This document shows positions 8,312 to 15,890 of a stretch of 26,693 nt of DNA, piece after piece. The notes below the pieces were generated by a model that searched no databases, was not told where the DNA came from, and was given only the letters and a program-made list of their open reading frames with translations. How positions within the stretch are numbered: the stretch's first letter is position 1; the number at the start of each line of letters is the position of its first letter. The position numbers were made by a program, and so were the translations under genes. This DNA comes from CBIFVZ01 sp966185765 (GTDB taxonomy: Bacteria > Pseudomonadota > Gammaproteobacteria > Enterobacterales > Enterobacteriaceae), in contig CBIFVZ010000056.1 in assembly GCA_966185765.1 (NCBI GenBank), positions 1 through 26,693 of the forward strand. The letters run 5' to 3'.

Positions 8312-8558
8312 GATCCCGATTCCGTTGCTGGATTAACTGCACCATGCGCTGAAACCCGGCATCCTCTGGCGTTCCATGATTCATTAGCCAGTTGAATAAA
8401 TCAGGGTCGTCACACTCCAGCAGGCGAACAAACAAACGCTTATCGTCATCGTCCAGGGTGTCATATTCGTGCTCAAAAAACGGCATGATGGAAATATCGA
8501 GTTCGCGCATACCGCGACGGCAAGCCCAGTGAATACGAGCCTTGTTATTGATATCCAT
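8292..8558 (-). CDS. sdhE: FAD assembly factor SdhE
   Basis: 88 aa, the same as E. coli SdhE (YgfY/CptB). It promotes covalent attachment of FAD to SdhA of succinate dehydrogenase and to FrdA of fumarate reductase. The conserved RGMRELD motif (Arg15-Gly16...Glu19), the surface used to bind the flavoprotein, is present, and the rest of the compact helical fold (FFEHEYD...LLECDDPDLFNWLMNHG) is intact. It is co-transcribed with ygfX, which it overlaps, and divergent from ygfZ. Confidence 0.96.
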   Translation of the reverse strand: MDINNKARIHWACRRGMRELDISIMPFFEHEYDTLDDDDKRLFVRLLECDDPDLFNWLMNHGTPEDAGFQRMVQLIQQRNRDRGPVAM

Positions 8559-8753
8559 TGTCTCTTTTCCTGCATTCCAGAGAATTGGGGGTCGGCAGCC
8601 ATTGTAACTGGTTTTTTATCATTTCCATTAACTGAATGTTGCAGACCGGAAGCAATCTCGATGAAAAATCCATCATCGGGCCAGCATTTTCATTTTTTTT
8701 ACGACACAGCTCGTGGCAATAACGCCAGGGCACAAATCGCATTATCAAAGCGC

Positions 8754-8781
8754 TTGCAATGGTCCCACGCTCTTTTACCAT
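8754..8781 (+). promoter_or_regulatory. Possible ygfZ promoter
   Basis: TTGCAA (8754-8759) and TACCAT (8776-8781) with a 16-bp spacer, about 40 bp before the ygfZ ATG. Both boxes match consensus at four of six positions. The rest of the 261-bp sdhE-ygfZ gap shows no clear structure. Confidence 0.35.
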
Positions 8782-8819
8782 TAGAAGCATTCATCACCTG
8801 TTTAACCCAGGACGTTACT

Positions 8820-9806
8820 ATGGCTTTCAACCCATTTCCCCCTCGTCAGGCAACTGCAAGCGCACGCCTGCCGCTTACCCTGATTTCACTGGAAGACTGG
8901 GCACTGGCAACCGCAGTCGGTGCTGATGGTGAGAAATATCTCCAGGGCCAGGTGACCGCTGACGTAGCGGCGTTAACCAGTAACCAGCATCTGCTGGTGG
9001 CCCATTGCGATCCTAAAGGCAAAATGTGGAGCAATTTACGCCTGTTTCGCACCCCTGAAGGGTTTGCCTGGATTGAGCGACGCAACCTGCGTGAAGCACA
9101 GTTAACCGAGCTGAAAAAATACGCTGTGTTTTCTAAAGTGACGATTAGCGCAGATGACGACGCCGTGCTACTGGGGCTGGCTGGGTTTCAGGCTCGCGCC
9201 GCGCTGGCAAAAGTATTCAGTGCGCTGCCAGATGAAAATACGCCGCTGGTTCGTGAAAACGGCACGACACTACTGTGGCTGGGCCTGCCCGCAGAACGTT
9301 TTATCATCATCACGCAACCTGCACAGGCCACGGCGCTTACTGAGAAACTGCGTGGTGAAGCACAGCTTAATAACAGCGCCCAGTGGCTGGCACTGGATAT
9401 TGAAGGTGGCTTACCGGTCATCGAGACCCCAAACAGCGCGCAGTTTATTCCACAGGCCACCAATATGCAGGCGCTGGGTGGCATCAGCTTTAAAAAAGGC
9501 TGCTATACCGGCCAGGAGATGGTGGCGCGCGCGAAATACCGCGGTGCCAATAAGCGTGCGTTGTGGTTATTAACTGGCGTTGCCAGCCGCGTACCTGAAG
9601 CCGGAGAAGACCTGGAAATGCATATGGGTGAAAACTGGCGGCGCACCGGTACGGTGCTGGCTGCCGTGCGTCTTGATGACGGCAGCCTGGTGGTACAAAA
9701 CGTGATGAATAACGATATGGAAGAAGGCTGTGTGTTTCGCGTACGTGACGACAGCACCAGCACGCTCACCATCAAACCGCTGCCTTATTCTCTGGAAGAG
9801 GCATAA
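8820..9806 (+). CDS. ygfZ: Tetrahydrofolate-dependent Fe-S cluster protein YgfZ
   Basis: 328 aa; E. coli YgfZ is 326. It belongs to the GcvT-like folate-binding COG0354 family (IBA57 group), which helps assemble or repair [4Fe-4S] enzymes such as MiaB. The signature KGCYTGQEM is at 226-234 with the functionally important Cys228. The start at 8820 is preceded by AGGA 8 nt away and begins MAFNPFPPRQ as in E. coli. The reading frame stays open 117 codons further upstream, but that part is intergenic and has no homologous sense. GcvT, a structural relative, lies in the same window (20231-21325). Confidence 0.96.
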   Translation: MAFNPFPPRQATASARLPLTLISLEDWALATAVGADGEKYLQGQVTADVAALTSNQHLLVAHCDPKGKMWSNLRLFRTPEGFAWIERRNLREAQLTELKKYAVFSKVTISADDDAVLLGLAGFQARAALAKVFSALPDENTPLVRENGTTLLWLGLPAERFIIITQPAQATALTEKLRGEAQLNNSAQWLALDIEGGLPVIETPNSAQFIPQATNMQALGGISFKKGCYTGQEMVARAKYRGANKRALWLLTGVASRVPEAGEDLEMHMGENWRRTGTVLAAVRLDDGSLVVQNVMNNDMEEGCVFRVRDDSTSTLTIKPLPYSLEEA

Positions 9807-9812
9807 CCCCTG

Positions 9813-9834
9813 CACTCCCGCTCAGGCGGGAGTG
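9813..9834. terminator. Shared hairpin between convergent ygfZ and yqfA
   Basis: CACTCCCGC (9813-9821) pairs perfectly with GCGGGAGTG (9826-9834) around TCAG. The 31-bp space between the two stop codons holds nothing else. Only short T-runs follow on either strand, so it is a plausible but weak bidirectional terminator. Confidence 0.6.
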
Positions 9835-9837
9835 GCT

Positions 9838-10491
9838 TTAACGGACGTAAAGGTAAATCGCAAGGAAATGGCACAAACTGCCACCCAGCACAAAACCATG
9901 CCAGATGGCATGGTTGTAAGGAATACGCTTGCAGACATAGAAAATCACGCCCAGCGAGTAAACCACACCACCAACAGCCAGCAGCGTCACGCCCCCCACA
10001 TCCAGCCTGGTCGCCAGTTGATAAATAACGATGAGAGAAAGCCAGCCCATTACAAGATAGGTTATCAGCGAGAGAATTTTGAAGCGGTGGGCCACCGTGA
10101 GCTTAAACAGAATACCGAGTAACGCCAGGCTCCAGATAACGACCATCAACCCTTTTGCCAGCGGTGACTGCAAGCCAACCAGCAGAAACGGCGTGTAAGT
10201 CCCGGCAATCAGTAAATATATTGCGCAGTGGTCAAACTTTTTTAACCAGCGCTTCGCCCGCTCATGCGGGATTGCATGATACAGCGTAGAGGCCAGAAAC
10301 AGCAGAATCATGCTACCGCCATAAAGGCTGTAACTGGTAATAGCCATTGCACCTGCATTGGTATCTGCGGCCTGTACCAGCAACAGCACCAGCCCGACAA
10401 TACCAAACACCAGCCCAACGCCGTGGCTGATGCTGTTGGCAATTTCCTCTGCCAGCGTATATCCCTGTGCAATTAACGGTTTGCGAACCAT
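9838..10491 (-). CDS. yqfA: YqfA (TrhA), hemolysin III / PAQR-family membrane protein
   Basis: 217 aa with about seven hydrophobic segments. Family motifs in order: NSISHGVGLVFG near the N-terminus, STLYHAIPHERAK (about 68-80), FDHCAIYLLIAGTYTPF (about 86-102), and a C-terminal HAIWHGFVLGGSLCHF. Their Ser, His and Asp residues form the metal site of the PAQR/ceramidase-like superfamily. In E. coli it has been linked to membrane-energy/lipid homeostasis (TrhA), but the reaction is not established. 'Hemolysin' is only a family name. The ATG is preceded by GGAG at good spacing. Confidence 0.93.
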   Translation of the reverse strand: MVRKPLIAQGYTLAEEIANSISHGVGLVFGIVGLVLLLVQAADTNAGAMAITSYSLYGGSMILLFLASTLYHAIPHERAKRWLKKFDHCAIYLLIAGTYTPFLLVGLQSPLAKGLMVVIWSLALLGILFKLTVAHRFKILSLITYLVMGWLSLIVIYQLATRLDVGGVTLLAVGGVVYSLGVIFYVCKRIPYNHAIWHGFVLGGSLCHFLAIYLYVR

Positions 10492-10726
10492 AGTAAGACT
10501 CCGCAGTGATGATGATAAAAAATACAGTCCACACCAGCCTAACTGAGAATGATTTCAGTGAACACCTGTTCGCTAAAAAATTTATGCATCCAGTTGTAAA
10601 CGCCTTACGATACTTACTTTACTGAGTACACCCGTAAGCCAGGGATAAACGCTCTGAACCCTGCGGCCTTATTCCAGGTCTGACGTAAGGCGCCGGATAA
10701 GCCCGTAACCAACAGGAGATTCAACC

Positions 10727-11335
10727 ATGTCTGTAAAAACAGACAACGCCCGACAGGATTCGTTACTGGCCATCGTGGCTTTTTTAATGGAGCTGGATAA
10801 ACTCAAACGCGTTGAGCGCCGTACCCGCCTTATTGGCAATGGCCGCCATGAGAACTCAGCCGAACATAGCTGGCATTTTGCAATGGCAGCGCTGAGCCTG
10901 CAGCCCTTTGCTCCTGAGGGGGTGGATATCACCCGCGTCATACAAATGGCACTGCTGCATGACATTGTGGAAATCGACGTGGGCGATGTGCTGGTTTACG
11001 ATTTGGCTGCTCGCGAGGCGGTTGCCCTGAAAGAGGCTCAGGCCGCTCGCCGCCTGTTTGGCATGCTGCCAGCGCCGCAGGCAGAGTCTTTTTTGCAGCT
11101 CTGGCTCGAATACGAGGCCGCAGCAACTGCCGATGCCCGTTTTGCCGGTGCAATAGACCGACTCCTGCCGGTGCTGCAAAATCTTCATAATGAGGGGCAA
11201 AGCTGGCGTGAAAACGATATTTCACTTGAGCAGGTCCTGGCGCGCAACGCCCATGTGAGCGAAACCTTGCCAGAACTGTGGCAACATATAGAAAGCGAAC
11301 TGCATCTGGCGCAACAAAAGGGTTGGCTGCGTTAA
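10727..11335 (+). CDS. HD-domain phosphohydrolase, HDDC2/YfbR-like
   Basis: 202 aa, ATG preceded by AGGAG. The metal-binding HD signature is complete: ENSAEHSWH (His47), LLHDIVEIDVGD (His78-Asp79, with Glu82 and Asp87), and AIDRLLPVL (Asp144). This arrangement matches the HD_3/HDDC2 family, relatives of E. coli YfbR, a 5'-deoxyribonucleotidase. Hydrolysis of a nucleoside monophosphate is therefore the best guess, but the substrate is unknown. It is not YfbR itself: outside the motifs the sequence differs. E. coli has yqfB at this place. It is 64 bp before the RpiR gene in the same direction, possibly one transcript, though a functional link is not evident. Confidence 0.85.
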   Translation: MSVKTDNARQDSLLAIVAFLMELDKLKRVERRTRLIGNGRHENSAEHSWHFAMAALSLQPFAPEGVDITRVIQMALLHDIVEIDVGDVLVYDLAAREAVALKEAQAARRLFGMLPAPQAESFLQLWLEYEAAATADARFAGAIDRLLPVLQNLHNEGQSWRENDISLEQVLARNAHVSETLPELWQHIESELHLAQQKGWLR

Positions 11336-11399
11336 CATTAGCCATGCCGATGAAGTCCCCCTGCACTGGCAGGTTTCTAAAATCATAAAGGATTGCACT

Positions 11400-12143
11400 G
11401 TGTCGATGTTCACCCATGCCGCTATCGCCAGCCTGAATAACCTGGAAATGTCGGTATATAATTTCATCATAAAAAACCGCGACAAAGTCATGTACATGAC
11501 CATACGCGAGCTGGCAGAAGCCTCGGGCGTATCGACCACCACCGTGCTGCGCTTTTGTCGCAAACTCAATTGCGAGGGTTATTCTGAATTTCGCGTGCGT
11601 TTCAAACTCTACCTTGAGCAAAACGAAACCCAGCAGGATAACTTTGGTGCAGGTGAAATCATTAGCTTCTTTAAAAGTGTGAATAACGCTGAGTTTGAAG
11701 CGCTGCTGGATGATGCCACCGATATCATCGTCGCCTGCGAGCGTATAATTTTTGTCGGCGCGGGTACTTCCGGCGCACTGGCAAAATACGGCGCACGGTT
11801 TTTCTCAAACGTCGGTAAATTCAGCAATCATATCGACGACCCGTATTTCCCGGTAACCAGCGATATGGCAAAAAACGCGCTGGCTATTGTGCTGTCTGTC
11901 TCCGGTGAGACGGCTGAAATATTGCGCTTTGCCAGCCAGTTCAGCCTGCACCATTGCAAAGTGCTTTCCATCACCGCCCATGAAGGTTCTGCACTGGCAA
12001 AGCTTGCCGATTTTAACCTTTCCTGGCATTTACCTCAGACGCGGGTGGCTGGGGTATACGATATTACAACGCAAATCCCGGTGGTGTATATTCTCGAAGC
12101 GCTTGGGCGCCGTCTGGCAAACCGATTGCGCCGGACTGAATAA
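11400..12143 (+). CDS. MurR/RpiR-family transcriptional regulator (HTH + SIS)
   Basis: 247 aa. The GTG at 11400 is preferred over the ATG two codons on, because AAGGA lies 7 nt before it. The N-terminal RpiR helix-turn-helix is at about 1-75 (MTIRELAEASGVSTTTVLRFCRKL); the C-terminal SIS sugar-phosphate-binding domain is at about 100-235 (IIFVGAGTSGALAKYGA, AIVLSVSGETAEI). Regulators of this type sense phosphosugars. bglA, encoding a 6-phospho-beta-glucosidase, is the next gene in the same direction. I infer that it controls bglA with a phospho-beta-glucoside or glucose 6-phosphate as ligand. No PTS transporter is present in the window, so the sugar would be imported by one encoded elsewhere. 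Confidence 0.88.
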   Translation: MSMFTHAAIASLNNLEMSVYNFIIKNRDKVMYMTIRELAEASGVSTTTVLRFCRKLNCEGYSEFRVRFKLYLEQNETQQDNFGAGEIISFFKSVNNAEFEALLDDATDIIVACERIIFVGAGTSGALAKYGARFFSNVGKFSNHIDDPYFPVTSDMAKNALAIVLSVSGETAEILRFASQFSLHHCKVLSITAHEGSALAKLADFNLSWHLPQTRVAGVYDITTQIPVVYILEALGRRLANRLRRTE

Positions 12144-12663
12144 GGAATCAGCACTATCACTGACATTTACCCTGGGTTAATACCAACACCTGTAACAGGC
12201 AGGAAAACGTCTCTCGTGCTTTAACGTTATAATAATAACCATCAGGAATTCGCATCAATGAATATTATCCCACCCAGACTTCATGATATAAAAATCCCTA
12301 TGCAGCGTAATTCTCAATAAAAAACCACACCAACAGAGTAAATAGCGATAAATAAAAATCTGACCAACAGAAATCAATATGGAAGATATAAACATCAATA
12401 GTGCTCTTCTGCAGAACCGTCAGATAACCCCTTTATCTTTCAATACATATCATTATCACCTACGTATCAATGCGCATTTAGCGCAATTAAACTGCACCCT
12501 GTAACAAGCTGTTTCATACATGTGACAAATCACAGACTACACTATTTGTTATATCGTGACTTTTTATATTCATTTGGTAGACTCACAACATCCTCCATTA
12601 ATTGCTCTGTAATAGCGCAACACGCTGAATAATATTTACAGAATTTGAATGAGAATGACGAAC
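12144..12663 (+). other. 520-bp AT-rich intergenic region upstream of bglA
   Basis: No credible gene in either strand. It is clearly more AT-rich than its neighbours. Visible items: a perfect TATAAT (12228-12233) inside the palindrome GTTAT-AATA-ATAAC (12226-12239); the hexamer ATCAAT four times in one orientation (12254, 12373, 12394, 12466), two of them 21 bp apart; a small hairpin TGCGC/GCGCA (12471-12485); and the palindrome TGTGA-CAAA-TCACA (12521-12534). The last resembles a CRP site but has a 4-bp rather than 6-bp spacer. No clear -35/-10 pair next to bglA could be chosen. It probably holds the bglA promoter and the RpiR operators. Confidence 0.6.
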
Positions 12664-14097
12664 ATGAAAAAATTAACGCTTCCAAAAGATTTTCTCTGGG
12701 GCGGCGCGGTTGCTGCACACCAGGTTGAAGGTGGCTGGGATCAGGGCGGTAAAGGCCCCAGCATTTGCGACGTGCTAACCGGCGGCGCGCACGGCGTACC
12801 GCGTGAAATCACACAGGAAGTCATTCCAGGTAAATATTATCCAAACCACCTCGCCAGCGACTTTTACAGTCATTATAAAGAAGACATCAAACTTTTTGCT
12901 GAGATGGGTTTTAAGTGTTTTCGCACTTCAATTGCCTGGACGCGTATTTTCCCGAAAGGCGACGAACTCGAGCCAAACGAAGAAGGCCTGAAGTTCTATG
13001 ATGATGTGTTTGATGAACTGCTGAAATACAACATCGAACCGGTGATCACGCTCTCACATTTTGAAATGCCGCTACATCTGGTCCAGCAATACGGCGCCTG
13101 GACTAACCGCAAAGTGGTCGACTTCTTTGTACGCTTTGCTGAAGTGGTGTTTGAGCGCTATAAGCACAAAGTTAAATACTGGATGACGTTTAACGAAATT
13201 AATAACCAGCGTAACTGGCGCGCCCCGCTGTTTGGTTACTGCTGTTCCGGTGTGGTGTATACCGAGCACCAGAACCCGGAAGAAACCATGTATCAGGTGC
13301 TGCATCACCAGTTTGTAGCAAGCGCAATGGCCGTCAAAGCCGCGCGCCGTATCAACCCGGACATGCAGGTCGGCTGCATGCTGGCGATGGTGCCGCTGTA
13401 TCCATACTCCTGTAAGCCAGAAGATATGATGTTCGCTCAGGAGTCCATGCGCGAGCGCTATGTCTTCACCGACGTACAACTGCGTGGCTACTACCCGTCT
13501 TACGTGCTTAACGAGTGGGAGCGTCGTGGTTTTACCATCAATATGGAACCTGGCGATGAGCAAATCCTGCGCGAAGGCACCTGCGACTACCTGGGCTTTA
13601 GCTATTACATGACCAACGCCGTGAAGGCCGAAGGCGGTACTGGTGATGCAATTTCTGGTTTTGAAGGCAGTGTACCTAACCCACACGTGAAAGCGTCCGA
13701 CTGGGGCTGGCAGATTGACCCTGTTGGGCTGCGTTATGCCATGTGTGAACTGTGGGAGCGTTATCAGAAACCGTTGTTCATTGTTGAAAACGGCTTTGGC
13801 GCCATTGATAACGTTGAGGCTGATGGCAGCATCAACGACGATTACCGCATTGATTACCTGCGTGCCCACGTTGAAGAAATGATGAAAGCCGTCACCTGGG
13901 ACGGCGTTGACCTGATGGGATACACACCGTGGGGCTGCATCGACTGCGTGTCTTTCACGACCGGCCAGTACAGCAAGCGCTACGGGTTTATTTATGTGAA
14001 TAAGCATGATGATGGTACGGGCGATATGTCACGCTCGCGCAAAAAGAGCTTCAACTGGTACAAGCAAGTCATCGCCTCAAATGGCGAATCACTTTAG
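12664..14097 (+). CDS. bglA: 6-phospho-beta-glucosidase BglA (GH1)
   Basis: 477 aa from the ATG at 12664, chosen because GAGA lies 9 nt upstream and the protein then starts MKKLTLPKDFLWGG. In-frame ATGs at 12649 and 12655 have no usable ribosome site. It hydrolyses 6-phospho-beta-glucosides (phosphorylated arbutin, cellobiose-type sugars) in the cytoplasm after PTS uptake. It has the GH1 barrel with acid/base Glu178 (TFNEIN) and nucleophile Glu375 (IVENGFG). The phosphate-binding set Ser430, Lys438, Tyr440 (VSFTTGQYSKRYGF) distinguishes 6-phospho enzymes from plain beta-glucosidases. It is preceded by the RpiR regulator, not seen next to bglA in E. coli K-12, and followed by a strong terminator. 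Confidence 0.96.
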   Translation: MKKLTLPKDFLWGGAVAAHQVEGGWDQGGKGPSICDVLTGGAHGVPREITQEVIPGKYYPNHLASDFYSHYKEDIKLFAEMGFKCFRTSIAWTRIFPKGDELEPNEEGLKFYDDVFDELLKYNIEPVITLSHFEMPLHLVQQYGAWTNRKVVDFFVRFAEVVFERYKHKVKYWMTFNEINNQRNWRAPLFGYCCSGVVYTEHQNPEETMYQVLHHQFVASAMAVKAARRINPDMQVGCMLAMVPLYPYSCKPEDMMFAQESMRERYVFTDVQLRGYYPSYVLNEWERRGFTINMEPGDEQILREGTCDYLGFSYYMTNAVKAEGGTGDAISGFEGSVPNPHVKASDWGWQIDPVGLRYAMCELWERYQKPLFIVENGFGAIDNVEADGSINDDYRIDYLRAHVEEMMKAVTWDGVDLMGYTPWGCIDCVSFTTGQYSKRYGFIYVNKHDDGTGDMSRSRKKSFNWYKQVIASNGESL

Positions 14098-14105
14098 TTT
14101 TGCAG

Positions 14106-14130
14106 GGCCGCGTCAAACGCGGCCTTTTTT
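14106..14130 (+). terminator. Rho-independent terminator of bglA
   Basis: GGCCGCG (14106-14112) pairs with CGCGGCC (14118-14124) around TCAAA, followed by six T. It starts 8 bp after the bglA stop and separates bglA from ccp. Confidence 0.92.
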
Positions 14131-14159
14131 ATCCCACTGTTAAATAAGAAAATCCTTAC

Positions 14160-14196
14160 ATTGATAGAACCTATCTCATTAATAGGTTTAAACATT
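14160..14196 (+). promoter_or_regulatory. Candidate OxyR operator upstream of ccp
   Basis: The 37-bp OxyR consensus consists of four ATAG/CTAT-type elements separated by 7-bp spacers. Here they read ATTG (14160-14163), CTAT (14171-14174), ATAG (14182-14185) and CATT (14193-14196). The two central elements are perfect, and the T and A expected inside the first and third spacers are present. I count 17 of 20 defined positions. Its centre (14178) is about 75 bp before the start point proposed from the FNR-like site. E. coli yhjA is reported to respond to OxyR and FNR. Confidence 0.65.
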
Positions 14197-14204
14197 TTCG
14201 TTCT

Positions 14205-14246
14205 TTGACGACCGTCAACGTGTTTTCCCTTTTAGGCCTGCATTAT
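14205..14246 (+). promoter_or_regulatory. FNR-type palindrome and -10 box of the ccp promoter
   Basis: TTGAC-GACC-GTCAA (14205-14218) is a perfect palindrome differing from the FNR consensus (TTGAT-N4-ATCAA) only at the innermost base of each arm. A -10 box CATTAT lies at 14241-14246. If the start is 14253, the palindrome is centred at exactly -41.5 and the -10 box occupies -12 to -7, the geometry of a class II FNR promoter. No -35 box is needed in that class. Activity is inferred. Confidence 0.6.
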
Positions 14247-14294
14247 GCGATTGCTGATTTTGTCAGCACTTTCGCCTATGAAGGGATAACTACA

Positions 14295-15686
14295 ATGAGC
14301 AAAATGATGAAGCTGGGCGTATCGGCATTAGCCGTCGCGGCCGTATGCTATTTTGGATTAGTGGGCTATGTCTGGCATCACGATAAACAGCGCGCGCAAG
14401 CCGCGCCGCCGGAAAAATCGGCTTCCGAAACCAACAATCGCGTCCTGAGTATTATGCGGGAGAAAGGCTGCGACTACTGTCACACCGTCTCCTCCGACCT
14501 GCCTTTTTATGCATCGTTTCCCATCGCTAAGCAGCTAATGGATTACGATATGTCACTGGGCTACAAATCCTTTAGCCTTGACCCCGTCAAGCAAAGCCTG
14601 TTGAAAGACGGCCCTGCGCCGCAGGATGATTTGACTAAAATCGAATGGGTAATGGCTAACGAAACCATGCCACCCACGCGCTATATTGCGATGCACTGGT
14701 CAGGCAAAATCAGTCCACAAGAGCGTGAAACCCTGCTCAACTGGATTAAAGATCAACGCCTGAAGTATTACGCCACGCCGGATATGGCAGAAAACCGCCG
14801 TAATGAGCCTGTACAGCCCATCCCGCAATCGCTGCCGGTGAATGCGCAGAAAGTCGCGCTGGGCCAGCGCCTGTATCATGACCCTCGTTTGTCGGGTGAT
14901 AACACTATCTCGTGTGCAAACTGTCACCAGCTCGGGGCTGGCGGCGTTGACGGCAGAAAAACCTCGCTTGGCGTCGGCGACCAGGTGGGTCCCATTAATG
15001 CCCCCACGGTGTTTAACGCTGTCTTCAATATTGAACAATTCTGGGACGGACGCGCGGCAACGCTGGCGGCGCAGGCTGGCGGTCCACCGCTCAACCCGAT
15101 TGAGATGGCTTCTGAATCCTGGGAGCAAATCATCGGCAAACTGAGTCAGGATCCGGTGCTTACTCAGGACTTCACGGCGGTCTATCCACAGGGCTTTAGT
15201 GGTGAAACCATCACCGATGCCATCGCTGAGTTTGAAAAAACGCTGATAACGCCAAATGCACCGTTTGATAAGTACCTGCGTGGTGACGACAATGCGCTGA
15301 CGGCGCAGCAGAAACACGGCTGGCAGCTGTTTAAGGACAACAAGTGTGCAACCTGTCATACCGGTACCATTATGGGTGGCCGCTCCTTTGAGCCGCTGGG
15401 GCTGAAAAAAGACTTCGCGTTCGGCACCATTACCGATGTGGACGTGGGTCGTATGAACGTCACCAAAGAGACGCGCGACCGGCTGCGCCAGAAAGTCCCG
15501 ACGCTGCGTAACGTTGCGCTGACCGCGCCGTATTTCCACCGTGGTGACGTACAGACGCTGGATGAAGCGGTGAAACTGATGTTGCGCTACCAGGTTGGCA
15601 CTGACCTGCCGCAGAAGGATGTTGATGATATTGTTGCCTTCCTGCACACCCTGAACGGCGTTTACACACCGTATCCGGTTCAGTAA
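14295..15686 (+). CDS. ccp: Tri-haem cytochrome c peroxidase (YhjA/Ccp)
   Basis: 463 aa from the ATG at 14295, preceded by AAGGGA. The frame is open back to a TTG at 14205, but that TTG lies inside the FNR-like palindrome. Residues 7-27 form an N-terminal membrane anchor/signal; the rest is periplasmic. There are three haem c attachment motifs: CDYCH (59-63) in the extra N-terminal domain, then CANCH (207-211) and CATCH (351-355) in the classical di-haem peroxidase part. This layout matches E. coli YhjA (465 aa), which reduces H2O2 using electrons from the quinol pool and supports respiration on peroxide without oxygen. In E. coli the gene lies elsewhere; here it stands alone between bglA and ygfF with its own promoter and terminator. 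Confidence 0.95.
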   Translation: MSKMMKLGVSALAVAAVCYFGLVGYVWHHDKQRAQAAPPEKSASETNNRVLSIMREKGCDYCHTVSSDLPFYASFPIAKQLMDYDMSLGYKSFSLDPVKQSLLKDGPAPQDDLTKIEWVMANETMPPTRYIAMHWSGKISPQERETLLNWIKDQRLKYYATPDMAENRRNEPVQPIPQSLPVNAQKVALGQRLYHDPRLSGDNTISCANCHQLGAGGVDGRKTSLGVGDQVGPINAPTVFNAVFNIEQFWDGRAATLAAQAGGPPLNPIEMASESWEQIIGKLSQDPVLTQDFTAVYPQGFSGETITDAIAEFEKTLITPNAPFDKYLRGDDNALTAQQKHGWQLFKDNKCATCHTGTIMGGRSFEPLGLKKDFAFGTITDVDVGRMNVTKETRDRLRQKVPTLRNVALTAPYFHRGDVQTLDEAVKLMLRYQVGTDLPQKDVDDIVAFLHTLNGVYTPYPVQ

Positions 15687-15692
15687 CCACTA

Positions 15693-15719
15693 AAAGCGGA
15701 CCTGAGGGTCCGCTTTGTT
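15693..15719 (+). terminator. Rho-independent terminator of ccp
   Basis: AAAGCGGACC (15693-15702) pairs perfectly with GGTCCGCTTT (15707-15716) around TGAG, followed by GTT. It lies 7 bp after the ccp stop. The remaining 170 bp to the convergent ygfF stop show only a weak 5-bp CGGGC/GCCCG repeat near 15745-15761. Confidence 0.85.
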
Positions 15720-15890
15720 AATCGCCATTACACTCCTTCACCCGACGGGCTTATCACGCCCGACAAACACGTCTGGTCCTCAGAGACATGGTCGCCTCTT
15801 TGCAGTCAGCCTGACAAACTGTCACTTTCACAATGCCAAAGCGCTGCGTGCTCTCTCAGGACGCTCCCGGCAAGCAAACGCGCTCACCTG

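Noticed and set aside
7916..8558. ygfX-sdhE as a toxin-antitoxin defence module
   Set aside because: The pair has been described as CptA/CptB, but it is a conserved core locus and the SdhE flavinylation role is well supported. There are no signs of a mobile toxin-antitoxin system.
8469..8819. 117-codon N-terminal extension of the ygfZ frame
   Set aside because: It covers part of sdhE and the intergenic gap. The ATG at 8820 has a good ribosome site and gives the family's normal length.
10668..10712. REP/BIME-like sequence before the HD-domain gene
   Set aside because: GCGCCGGATAAG resembles part of an enterobacterial REP unit, but there is no full palindromic unit or second copy nearby.
12521..12534. 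CRP site upstream of bglA
   Set aside because: Both half-sites are perfect (TGTGA, TCACA), but the spacer is 4 bp instead of 6, which puts the half-sites on the wrong helical phase. Kept only as an unexplained palindrome.
13072..14007. 311-codon open frame antisense to bglA
   Set aside because: Shadow frame: low-complexity His/Val-rich translation, no ribosome site, bglA clearly on the other strand.
14700..15647. 315-codon open frame on the minus strand inside ccp
   Set aside because: Antisense shadow of a strongly conserved gene. The protein has no domain sense, and the plus strand carries three haem motifs in frame.
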